Assembly (NCBI RefSeq): GCF_011801145.1
Contig: NZ_CP046172.1
Span: 1,612,001 to 1,676,000 of the forward strand
Reading direction: 5' to 3'
DNA: 64,000 nt
Source of the DNA: Nocardia arthritidis
Lineage (GTDB): Bacteria > Actinomycetota > Actinomycetes > Mycobacteriales > Mycobacteriaceae
This document shows positions 17,825 through 25,837 of the stretch, piece after piece; within the stretch, counting starts at the first letter, position 1; every line of letters begins with the position of its first letter. The position numbers and the translations under genes were made by a program. The notes below the pieces were generated by a model. It was not told the DNA's origin. It searched no databases and saw only the letters and a program-made list of their open reading frames with translations.

Positions 17825-20800
17825 TCACACATTTCGGCGGTATTGGCCCCCAACCGTGAAGAAAGTGTCGGTGATCTGTTGCAATGTACAGACCCGCGCC
17901 GCGTCCATCAGCGCCTCGAAAATATTTTCGTCGGTGCGCGCGACCGCCTCCAGCCGGGCCAGCGCCGCATGCGCCGCGTCGCGGTGCCGCTGCTGGAATT
18001 CGCGAACGCGGCGCAGCTGGGACTGCTTCTCCTGCTCGGTGCCGCGCGCCAGCTCGAGCTCCCGGTGCGGCTCACCGTGCGGGTTGCGGAAGGTGTTGAC
18101 GCCGATAATCGGCAGCGAGCCGTCGTGTTTGCGCTGTTCGTAGCGCATCGACTCGTCCTGGATGCGGCCGCGCTGATATCCGGTCTCCATCGCGCCGAGC
18201 ACACCGCCGCGCTCGCTGATCCGCTCGAATTCGGTGAGCACCGCCTCCTCCACCAGATCGGTGAGCTCGTCGACGAGAAAGCTGCCCTGCAGCGGATTTT
18301 CATTCATCGCGACGCCCCATTCGCGATTGATGATCAGCTGGATGGCCAGCGCCCGGCGCACCGATTCCTCGGTGGGTGTGGTCACCGCCTCGTCGTATGC
18401 GTTGGTGTGCAGGCTGTTGCAGTTGTCGTAGATGGCGATGAGCGCTTGCAGCGTGGTGCGAATATCGTTGAAGCTCATCTCCTGTGCGTGCAGCGACCGG
18501 CCGGAGGTCTGGATGTGGTACTTGAGCTTCTGCGAACGGTCGTTGGCGCCGTAGCGATCTCGCATGGTCACCGCCCAGATGCGCCGGGCCACCCGGCCGA
18601 TCACCGAATACTCCGGATCCATCCCGTTGGAGAAGAAGAACGACAGGTTCGGCGCGAAATCGTCGATGTGCATACCGCGCGCGAGATATGCCTCCACATA
18701 GGTGAATCCGTTGGCCAGCGTGAACGCGAGCTGGCTGATCGGATTCGCACCGGCCTCGGCGATGTGGTATCCGGAGATCGATACCGAGTAGAAGTTGCGA
18801 ACGCTGTTGCGCACGAACCATTCCTGGATATCGGCCATCATGCGCAGGCTGAATTCGGTGGAGAAGATGCAGGTGTTCTGCCCCTGGTCCTCCTTGAGGA
18901 TGTCGGCCTGCACGGTGCCGCGCACGGTGGCCAGCGTGCGCGCCCGGATCTCGGCGGCCTCCTCCGCATTCGGCTCGCGGCCCTCGCTGGCCGTAAAGCG
19001 TTCCAGCGCTTGATCTATCGCGGTGTTGAGGAAGTAGGCGAGGATGGTCGGCGCCGGACCGTTGATGGTCATCGAGACCGAGGTGGTCGGCGCGGTCAGG
19101 TCGAAGCCGTCGTAGAGCGCCTTCATATCGTCCAGCGAGGCGATCGAGACGCCCGAGGTGCCCACCTTGCCGTAGATGTCGGGGCGCTCGGCCGGATCGT
19201 GGCCGTACAGCGTCACCGAATCGAACGCCGTCGAAAGCCGTTTCGCGTCGGAGTGTTCGCTCAGCACCTTGAAACGGCGATTGGTGCGGAACGGGTCGCC
19301 CTCGCCGGCGAACATCCGGGCCGGATCCTCGTTGTCCCGCTTGAACGGGAAGACGCCCGCGGTGAACGGGAACCGGCCGGGCAGGTTCTCCGCGCGCAGG
19401 AAGCGCAGCAGCTCACCGTGATCGGTGAACCGGGGGAGCGCGACGCGCGGAATAGTGTTGCCGGACAGGGTTTCCCGGCGCAGCGGTGTGCGAATCTCGC
19501 GGTCCCGCACCCGGACCACCTGCTCCTCGCCCCGATACGATTCGGCGAGCGCGGGCCACTCGGCCAGCAGCGCGGCATTGTCCGAGGCGAGCTCGGTGCG
19601 GGCCCGCGTCGCGAGCTCGGCGACGGCCGCGTCGTCGGGCAGTTCGGCCGCCACCTGCTCCAACCGCTGAACCCGTTGCGCGACAACGGCTTGCGCGGCC
19701 GTCTCGGCGTGGTACGCGCGCACGGTATCGGCGATCTCGGCCAGGTAGCGCACCCGCGCTGGGGGAATGATCTGCGCGAACCTGGTGGACACCTTGGTAT
19801 TCACCCGGGGCAGCACACCCGGCTGTAGCTGTAGTCCCTTGTCCGCGAGCGCATCCATCAGGTGCTGATACAGGGCGGTGACCCCGTCGTCGTTGAAAGT
19901 CGCCGCGCTGGTGCCGAATACCGGCATATCCTCCGGTGCGGCGCCGAACTGCTCGCGATTGCGGATCAGCTGGCGTGCGACATCGCGCAGCGCGTCGGCC
20001 GCACCGCGGCGCTCGAACTTGTTGATCGCCACCACATCCGCGTAATCCAGCATGTCGATCTTCTCCAGCTGGGATGCCGCGCCGAACTCCGGCGTCATCA
20101 CATACATGGCCAGGTCGACATGGTCGGTGACGGCGGCGTCGCCCTGCCCGATACCGGGCGTCTCCAGGATGATCAGGTCGTAACCCGCTGCCTTACAAGC
20201 GGTTACGATGCCGTCGATACCGTTCGGCAGCTCGCGGCCGCCGCGGGTGGCCAGGGAGCGGAAGTAGATGTGCTCACCGTCCAGCGCGTTCATCCGGATC
20301 CGGTCGCCGAGCAGTGCGCCGCCGCCGCGCCTGCGGGTCGGGTCGACGGCGAGGATGGCGACCCGCAGCTTGTCCTGCTGGTCCGAGCGCAGCCTGCGCA
20401 CCAATTCGTCGGTGAGCGAGGACTTTCCGGAGCCGCCGGTGCCGGTGAAGCCGAGCACCGGAACGGTGCGGGCCGCGGCGGCCCGCTCGAGCGCCGCGCG
20501 GGTCTGCTCGGGTAGCGCGTCCTGCTGCAGGCAGGTGATCGCGCGGGCGAGCGCCGCCCGCTCACCGGACAGAATGGCCTCCGCCGTAGGCGGTTTCGCC
20601 GAAAGATCGATATCGCAGGCGCGGATCAGCTGATTGATCATGCCGGGCAGGCCCAGTCGCTGACCATCTTCGGGAGAGAAGACGGTCACCCCGGATTCGG
20701 CGAGCCGCGCGATCTCCTCGGCGACGATCACCCCGCCGCCCCCGCCGAAGATCCGGACATGTTCGGCCCCGGCCTTTTTCAGCGCTTCGGCCAGGTATTC

Positions 20801-21040
20801 GAAGTATTCGACGTGTCCGCCCTGATACGAGCTGATCGCGACGCCCTGCGCATCCTCGGTGAGCACGGCGTCGACCACCTCGCGCACCGAGCGGTTGTGG
20901 CCGAGGTGGATCACCTCCGCACCCTGCGCCTGCAGGATGCGGCGCATGATGTTGATGGCCGCGTCGTGACCGTCGAACAGTGCGGCCGAGGTGACGAAGC
21001 GGACGGGATTTGCGGGCGTGTGCAGCGCGGTATCGGCCAC
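17825..21040 (-). CDS. icmF: Fused isobutyryl-CoA mutase (IcmF)
   Basis: A 1071-residue three-part protein. Residues ~12-150 form the B12-binding domain (DGHDAAINIMRRIL, SSYQGGHVEYF). Residues ~190-400 form a MeaB-like P-loop GTPase (GFTGTGGSGKSSLTDELV, ETPGIGQGD, NKFERRG). The rest is the radical acyl-CoA mutase TIM barrel (ATMVR-like region, YHIQTSGRSLHAQEM, NSLHTNAYDEAVTTPTEE). The order B12-GTPase-mutase defines IcmF, which interconverts isobutyryl-CoA and n-butyryl-CoA, in some cases pivalyl-CoA. A GGAGG site precedes the ATG. A motif shared with the mmsA promoter lies 33 bp upstream, linking it to valine catabolism. Confidence 0.93.
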   Translation of the reverse strand: MADTALHTPANPVRFVTSAALFDGHDAAINIMRRILQAQGAEVIHLGHNRSVREVVDAVLTEDAQGVAISSYQGGHVEYFEYLAEALKKAGAEHVRIFGGGGGVIVAEEIARLAESGVTVFSPEDGQRLGLPGMINQLIRACDIDLSAKPPTAEAILSGERAALARAITCLQQDALPEQTRAALERAAAARTVPVLGFTGTGGSGKSSLTDELVRRLRSDQQDKLRVAILAVDPTRRRGGGALLGDRIRMNALDGEHIYFRSLATRGGRELPNGIDGIVTACKAAGYDLIILETPGIGQGDAAVTDHVDLAMYVMTPEFGAASQLEKIDMLDYADVVAINKFERRGAADALRDVARQLIRNREQFGAAPEDMPVFGTSAATFNDDGVTALYQHLMDALADKGLQLQPGVLPRVNTKVSTRFAQIIPPARVRYLAEIADTVRAYHAETAAQAVVAQRVQRLEQVAAELPDDAAVAELATRARTELASDNAALLAEWPALAESYRGEEQVVRVRDREIRTPLRRETLSGNTIPRVALPRFTDHGELLRFLRAENLPGRFPFTAGVFPFKRDNEDPARMFAGEGDPFRTNRRFKVLSEHSDAKRLSTAFDSVTLYGHDPAERPDIYGKVGTSGVSIASLDDMKALYDGFDLTAPTTSVSMTINGPAPTILAYFLNTAIDQALERFTASEGREPNAEEAAEIRARTLATVRGTVQADILKEDQGQNTCIFSTEFSLRMMADIQEWFVRNSVRNFYSVSISGYHIAEAGANPISQLAFTLANGFTYVEAYLARGMHIDDFAPNLSFFFSNGMDPEYSVIGRVARRIWAVTMRDRYGANDRSQKLKYHIQTSGRSLHAQEMSFNDIRTTLQALIAIYDNCNSLHTNAYDEAVTTPTEESVRRALAIQLIINREWGVAMNENPLQGSFLVDELTDLVEEAVLTEFERISERGGVLGAMETGYQRGRIQDESMRYEQRKHDGSLPIIGVNTFRNPHGEPHRELELARGTEQEKQSQLRRVREFQQRHRDAAHAALARLEAVARTDENIFEALMDAARVCTLQQITDTFFTVGGQYRRNV

Positions 21041-21073
21041 GGGTTCCTCCGGCGAGTCCTCTTTGGCGCCCGA

Positions 21074-21091
21074 TACTAGGACGTCAAAGTA
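21074..21091. promoter_or_regulatory. Operator-like motif upstream of icmF (shared with mmsA)
   Basis: TACTAGGACGTCAAAGTA ends 33 bp from the icmF start codon and matches 15 of 18 positions with TACTAGGACATCCAACTA at 25786-25803 upstream of mmsA. The motif is partly palindromic. On the minus strand it includes TAGTAT, a plausible -10 element for icmF, so a bound regulator would block the promoter. Confidence 0.5.
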
Positions 21092-21246
21092 ATTCTACGG
21101 TGACTGCTGTCACATCGCCAGGCGACACGGGTTTCACTCAGCCTGACGACAACTCGCGACATTCCGCGGGACTCGAGTTGCGATAAGTGTGCTTTCCCGA
21201 AAAACCCCTTATCCGTCCGCTGTCTCGAATCAGAAGGTCGATCACC

Positions 21247-22281
21247 ATGGGGCGACTCTCCTTTCGGCTGGTGGCCGCGTGCGCCGCGCTCGGCATTACC
21301 GGTCTGGCCGCACCGCTCGCACATGCCGAACCCACCCCGCTCAACGGCCTGTTCGCGCTCGCGCCAGGAGTTTGCGGAAACGGCGTGGTGACCGGAAGCT
21401 TCTTCCGGATGATTCTGCCGACCGGCGACGCGAACGGGCCCTACCTGCAGAACAGCGATTCCCGCTGCGGCGACCAGACGGTGACGCCGCTGGCGGCAGG
21501 CACCGACGGCGGCCTGGTCAGCGGCGATTATCAGCCGCAACCCGCGGCCGCGTTCGACGCGGCGGGCAATGCGCAATCCGGGCGGGTGACAACGCCGGTC
21601 CGGTTCTACGGCGTCGACTTCGCCACCGCGACCAACCCGACCGACCCGCAGACCGGTGCGGCGACCGGGCTGCCGCAGCTGTTCAGCGACAGCGGGCAGC
21701 TGTCCGGCGACCTGAGCAGCCTCGGCGTCACCTGGAATAACCAGGTGTTCAACCAGGGCTCCCCGAAACCCGGCGGCGGACTGCCCGGCAAGACCAGCAG
21801 GCTCGGCGGAACCATCGACGGCGCGGGGAATTTCGTCATCGAGTGGACGAGCCAGATCGTCGGCGGTCCGTTCAACAACTTCACCGGGCTGTGGCATCTG
21901 GCCGGGCAGTATCGGGGCGCGCAGGCCGCGCCCGCGGCACAGCCCATCGCGAATCCGCCTGCGGCTCCGGCTGGCCCGGCAGCGCCCGGGGCACCTGCTG
22001 GTCCGGCGGCTGTTGGCCCGGCCGCGCCCGGAGTGCCTGCTGGTCCGGCCGCGCCCGCGGCCGATGTGCCCGGTCCGGCTCCGGCGCAGGCCGTGCCGCT
22101 GCTGGCCCAATCGGTGAACCAGCCCAAACAGGCCGATCCGGTGTTGGCGACCAAGACGGTCTCGGTGCCGCCCGAGGACGGCGCGCCGGTGTGGTTGGTG
22201 CCGCTGCTGCTCATCGTCGCGGTGGTGGCGGCGGGCGTCTTCTTCAACGCCGACCGGCTCGTCGGCCGGAATCGCGAATGA
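21247..22281 (+). CDS. Exported protein with C-terminal membrane anchor, unknown function
   Basis: A 344-residue protein. A signal peptide (RLVAACAALGITGLAAPLAHAEP, cleavage after AHA) is followed by a ~190-residue domain containing TGSFFRMILPTGDANGPYLQN, TNPTDPQTG, a DLSS..VTWNNQVFNQG segment and IEWTSQIVGGPFNNFTGLWHL. This domain is shared with the lipoprotein at 23294. After it comes a Pro/Ala/Gly-rich stalk with repeated PAGPAAPG units, then a C-terminal hydrophobic segment (VWLVPLLLIVAVVAAGVFF) and a short basic tail. It is therefore likely an envelope-anchored extracellular protein. I do not recognise the domain. First gene of a four-gene set with overlapping junctions. Confidence 0.85.
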   Translation: MGRLSFRLVAACAALGITGLAAPLAHAEPTPLNGLFALAPGVCGNGVVTGSFFRMILPTGDANGPYLQNSDSRCGDQTVTPLAAGTDGGLVSGDYQPQPAAAFDAAGNAQSGRVTTPVRFYGVDFATATNPTDPQTGAATGLPQLFSDSGQLSGDLSSLGVTWNNQVFNQGSPKPGGGLPGKTSRLGGTIDGAGNFVIEWTSQIVGGPFNNFTGLWHLAGQYRGAQAAPAAQPIANPPAAPAGPAAPGAPAGPAAVGPAAPGVPAGPAAPAADVPGPAPAQAVPLLAQSVNQPKQADPVLATKTVSVPPEDGAPVWLVPLLLIVAVVAAGVFFNADRLVGRNRE

Positions 22282-23297
22282 CGGCCCCGCCGTCGGCATC
22301 CGGGCTTCCCGCATACGCCGACTATGTGTCGAGCGTCGAGCGCGCACCCGCGCGGGCAGGTACGCGCTGGCCCTTTCTCGTGCTCATCGTGCTGGGCGCG
22401 CTGCTGGTGGTGCCGCCGATCGTGACCGCGATGTTCCCGCGCGCGGTCAGGGGTGAGGCCATGATCGATGCGTTCCGGCCGTATGTGACGCAGCCGAGCA
22501 TCGATGGTTATCGCGCCGACCTGCGGGTGTTGGCCGACGCGCGCACGAATGTCCTTGCGCTGCAAGCGCGTAATCAGGTGCCGGGGCATTACGAGCGAAT
22601 CGATACCTTCGTCCGTGAGTATCCGGCGATCGATTCCGATATGTCCGCGATGATCGACACGATCGACGCCAATCGGGGTAATTACGAAAAACTTTCGGCT
22701 ACAGCACCTTTCGGATCACTGCCCTGGCTGCTCGCGCTGCCGGGTCTGGTCATCGCCGGTGCGGGAATCCTGGGCTTGCGGCGTGCGGGTGCCGGGCGGC
22801 GGACCACGGTATGGCGGGCGGTGGCCGTATTCGGTGCGCTCATCCTGATCGCGGTGCCGTTCGCCGGGCGGCTCTTCCCGGCGGCGCCCGCCGCGCAACC
22901 GCTGATCGATGGGTTCCGGTCGATCCTCACCCAGTCGGAGGTGCGCAAGGTCCAGGGTTACTTCGTCACCCTGGTCGCGGCCGACGGCGAGCTGAACAGC
23001 AGGTTCACCGCCGCCGTCCGCACCGCCCACCCCGATGCCGAGCTGGCGGGCATCACCGCACTCGAATCCGACTGGCAGCCGATGACTTCCCGCTTCGCGG
23101 CGCTGATCGGTGCGATGAACGACAACGTCGACAATTTCGATGCCGTCGTCGCGCTGAATGATTCGACAAAGTCGCTGGGGTTCACGGCGTTTCGCGGCAT
23201 CGGCTGGTTCTACCTGATTCCGGGCGCGCTCGTCCTCGTGCTCGCGACCGCGGGGCTCAGACAGCGCCGGATTGTTAGCGGAGGTGAATCACAGTGA
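22278..23297 (+). CDS. Membrane protein with two similar halves, unknown function
   Basis: A 339-residue protein whose ATG overlaps the previous stop (ATGA). It has four hydrophobic segments (WPFLVLIVLGALLVVPPIVTA; LPWLLALPGLVIAGAGILGL; VAVFGALILIAVPFAGRL; FYLIPGALVLVLATAGL) in pairs, each pair enclosing ~110-residue exterior loops. The loops are alike (EAMIDAFRPYVTQPSIDGYRADLRVLADAR versus QPLIDGFRSILTQSEVRKVQGYFVTLVAAD), so the protein seems to be an internal duplication. Not recognised. The strict coupling to two secreted paralogues suggests they act together at the envelope. Confidence 0.82.
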   Translation: MTAPPSASGLPAYADYVSSVERAPARAGTRWPFLVLIVLGALLVVPPIVTAMFPRAVRGEAMIDAFRPYVTQPSIDGYRADLRVLADARTNVLALQARNQVPGHYERIDTFVREYPAIDSDMSAMIDTIDANRGNYEKLSATAPFGSLPWLLALPGLVIAGAGILGLRRAGAGRRTTVWRAVAVFGALILIAVPFAGRLFPAAPAAQPLIDGFRSILTQSEVRKVQGYFVTLVAADGELNSRFTAAVRTAHPDAELAGITALESDWQPMTSRFAALIGAMNDNVDNFDAVVALNDSTKSLGFTAFRGIGWFYLIPGALVLVLATAGLRQRRIVSGGESQ

Positions 23298-24268
23298 GCG
23301 GCAGAGCCAGTCGTCGACGCAGCGCCGTAGTGGGGCCGAATTTCGGTGCGGGTCCTCACGCGGAGGGAAATGGTCGCTCGGAGACCGCGCTACCGAATGG
23401 CGGACAGCCTCTTTCGGAAACTGGGCGCTCGGCGAGGCGGCTTCGTTCTCGCCGGTCCGGGCAGGGTGTCCGGCGGGCGATATGCGGCGTTCTTCTCGTG
23501 GTGGGATTGTTGGTGACCGGGTGCGCGAAAGACACGCCCGCTCCCTCCGGGCCGGAACAGTTGATCGGGCTGCTGCGGTTCACGCCGGGTGCGGTATCCG
23601 GAGATACGGTGAGCGGCACCTGGTTCCGGATGGTGCAGCCGGGTGGCACACCGGAGCACGGCCCGTACATGCCCAACGGTGACTCGCCCGCGCAGGGCGG
23701 CGCGACGACGTTGCTCGAACCGGGCACCGCGGGCGGCCTGCGCATCGGCGGATATCAGAGCGAACCCAAACCCGGTTTCGCCGAAGGTAATTCGCTTTCG
23801 GCTTCGATAACCAAACCCACCAAGTTCTTCGCCGTCGAGTTCGGGATATCCACCAACCCGACCGATCCGCAGACCCAGCGGCGGGTGCCGCCACCGACCG
23901 TGGTGAACGATAACGGCAAGCTCACCGCCGACCTCTCGTCCTGGGCGGCGTCCTGGAACGACCAGGAATTCAACCAGGGCGCGCCCAAACCGCCGGAGAA
24001 ACAGGCCGCGCAGGTGGCGGGCGCCGAACAGGTGCAGAAGGTCTGGGACTGGGTCGCGCAGCAGTGGTTCGACAAGCCGAAATCCGATGCCGCCCAAGGA
24101 CCCTCCGCCACCGGCAGCTACGACCCCGGGTCTCGGCGCTTCACGCTGCAGTGGACCAGCCTGATCGTCGGCGGACCGTTCAACGGTTTCACCGGCGTCT
24201 GGCATCTGGAGGGCATCTTCGAACCCGCTGCGGCCGCCCCGAAACAGTCTGTGCCACCGACGAATTAA
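23294..24268 (+). CDS. Lipoprotein, paralogue of the protein at 21247
   Basis: A 324-residue protein starting at GTG 23294 (overlapping the previous stop, GGAGGTG 7 nt upstream). After an unusually long basic N-terminus (~58 residues, many Arg) comes a hydrophobic stretch ending in the lipobox LVTGC at about residue 77. The exported domain repeats landmarks of the 21247 protein: SGTWFRMVQPGG, GPYMPNGDS, TNPTDPQTQ, WNDQEFNQGAPKP and LQWTSLIVGGPFNGFTGVWHLEG, so the two are clearly paralogous. An insert (EQVQKVWDWVAQQWFDKPKSD) is unique to this copy. Unknown function. The long N-terminal extension may mean a downstream start is used. Confidence 0.82.
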   Translation: MSGRASRRRSAVVGPNFGAGPHAEGNGRSETALPNGGQPLSETGRSARRLRSRRSGQGVRRAICGVLLVVGLLVTGCAKDTPAPSGPEQLIGLLRFTPGAVSGDTVSGTWFRMVQPGGTPEHGPYMPNGDSPAQGGATTLLEPGTAGGLRIGGYQSEPKPGFAEGNSLSASITKPTKFFAVEFGISTNPTDPQTQRRVPPPTVVNDNGKLTADLSSWAASWNDQEFNQGAPKPPEKQAAQVAGAEQVQKVWDWVAQQWFDKPKSDAAQGPSATGSYDPGSRRFTLQWTSLIVGGPFNGFTGVWHLEGIFEPAAAAPKQSVPPTN

Positions 24269-24281
24269 GGAGTACGGTCCG

Positions 24282-25211
24282 ATGACTTCCAGCACCACCC
24301 GGCGCCCGGCGCTGGTCGCGGCCATCCGTGCGGTGGCCGCGCTCACCGTCGTCGGCAGCGCCGTCGCGGTCACCGCGCTGACCGTCCGCCACGGCGATCA
24401 GGTCGCCACCGTGGTGGTCACGCAGGAGCGGGCGGCCGATGTGCCCGCGAATACCGCTCCGGCCCAACAGGTTCCGGGCACACCGCCCAGTCAACCGAAA
24501 CCCGTTCCCGCTGCGCCCGCCCCTGCCGCGCCCGCCGCGGCCCCGCACGGCGCACCCGCCGCGGTGGCGATCGCCCCCGGTTCCGGTGTCCCGAGTAGCG
24601 CTGTGCCGCTGGGGACCTCGCCCGGTGCGCCGAGCAATGCGGTGCCGCTGGGCACATCGCCGGGAGCGCCGAACAACGCTGTCCCGCTGAATACCTCACC
24701 CGGCGCATCCGGACCATTCGCCGCCGCCCCCGCCAACACCCAGCCGCCGTGCCCGCTCGGCTGGCCCGCCCCGAAACAGCAGGGCGGATTGGCCTCGCTC
24801 ATCGGCCTGGCCCCGCTGGCGGGCCCGTTCTCCTCGGAAGCATTCGCGCTGGGCTCGGTGTACCAACCGATTCTGCAATTGGCGGGCCCGGTGCTCGCGG
24901 AGATCGCACCCGTTATCGCGCGGTACCAGCCGGTGCTCGACCCGATCATCGCCAATGTGCAGGGCGTGGAAGCCATTGTCCTGCAAGCCATCCTGCCGTA
25001 CTACGGCCCGTACCGCGACCAGCTCATCGCCGCCGAGGGCGATCTGGCCAAGGTGCTGGCCCCGGTGCTGAACCGTGCGTACAACAGCGAAATCGCCTCA
25101 TGCTTCGTCGCCTGGCAGGGTCAGGTCATCGAGCAGGCCAAAGGCGGCCGGATCACCGTCGCATCCCTCGCACACCCGGGAACGGTCGTCGAACTCGGCC
25201 CCGAGGAGTAG
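24282..25211 (+). CDS. Exported Pro/Ala-rich repeat protein, unknown function
   Basis: A 309-residue protein 13 bp after the lipoprotein gene. N-terminal hydrophobic segment (ALVAAIRAVAALTVVGSAVAVTALTV) without a clear cleavage site, then a Pro/Ala-rich stretch and about three imperfect 12-residue repeats of the form (N/S)AVPLGTSPGAP at residues ~105-145. The C-terminal ~140 residues are globular with SLIGLAPLAGPF, YQPILQLAGPVLAEIAPVIARYQPVLDPIIANV and a pair of cysteines (CPLGWPAP and CFVAWQG). Probably tethered outside the membrane. Not recognised; fourth gene of the set. Confidence 0.78.
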   Translation: MTSSTTRRPALVAAIRAVAALTVVGSAVAVTALTVRHGDQVATVVVTQERAADVPANTAPAQQVPGTPPSQPKPVPAAPAPAAPAAAPHGAPAAVAIAPGSGVPSSAVPLGTSPGAPSNAVPLGTSPGAPNNAVPLNTSPGASGPFAAAPANTQPPCPLGWPAPKQQGGLASLIGLAPLAGPFSSEAFALGSVYQPILQLAGPVLAEIAPVIARYQPVLDPIIANVQGVEAIVLQAILPYYGPYRDQLIAAEGDLAKVLAPVLNRAYNSEIASCFVAWQGQVIEQAKGGRITVASLAHPGTVVELGPEE

Positions 25212-25837
25212 TCCGGCCTGGACTCTCGGCGCGAATCGGCCGACGCCATCGGCTGCGTGTTTCGAATTAGAGGTGACCTGAGATGTTGGTGTGCGGTGCT
25301 TCGACTCGACGGGCCGAGTTCGGAGGTGTCGGCGCGCCGAGCGAGTGGTCGCGTCGCTACGACGACCGAATCGCCAAGGTAGGCGCGTGGTGCGTTGGCA
25401 TGGGGCGTTCCGGTTCCCACCCCGGATGACGCTGTTCCCGCGCGGGTTTCGGCTTCCCGCGCATGCAATAGCCAGCGCGAAAAGCCAATCGCTGTGCGCG
25501 AACGGTTTACCTATGCGTTCAAAGGTGAATGAGGTCGTCGCACCTCGGCTGCGAACCGTGCACACGATGTAGAAGGTGCGGACTATAGGGACGGGGTTCG
25601 GCGTGCCTCGTTGGCTGAACGGGTGACGGCCAATCCAGGTCGTCCGGCCTGGGGCAGGAGCGCCGCTTGCTGGCGTAACCAGCCGCCTACCTGGGGCGAT
25701 CCAGTCGTCGTAGCGGCGCGACCCGCACCGGGACCCGCCGATCACTCGCAACCCACAGACCGTGGGATGGATCACAATCCCCATTTACTAGGACATCCAA
25801 CTATAGGATCTCCGTAGATACCCAGGAAAGGACTGGC
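25212..25837. other. 626-bp intergenic region before mmsA
   Basis: No convincing gene. One short frame, 25283-25429 (+), begins MLVCGASTRRAEF with AGAGGTG 8 nt upstream and would give 48 residues, but its codon usage is not like its neighbours and I do not call it. The last ~60 bp hold the mmsA control region: the 18-bp motif at 25786-25803 followed by TATAGG. Confidence 0.45.
25786..25803. promoter_or_regulatory. Operator-like motif upstream of mmsA (shared with icmF)
   Basis: TACTAGGACATCCAACTA lies 34 bp before the mmsA ATG and matches 15 of 18 positions of the motif upstream of icmF. It overlaps a possible -10 (TATAGG, 25802-25807). The placement suits a repressor that senses an acyl-CoA of valine breakdown; the protein is not encoded next to it. 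Confidence 0.5.

Noticed and set aside
17501..19828. 775-codon plus-strand frame opposite icmF
   Set aside because: Antisense shadow of icmF, whose domains are unmistakable.
25283..25429. 48-codon small frame with a fair ribosome site in the gap before mmsA
   Set aside because: Codon choice is unlike neighbours and no recognisable features; kept only as a note.
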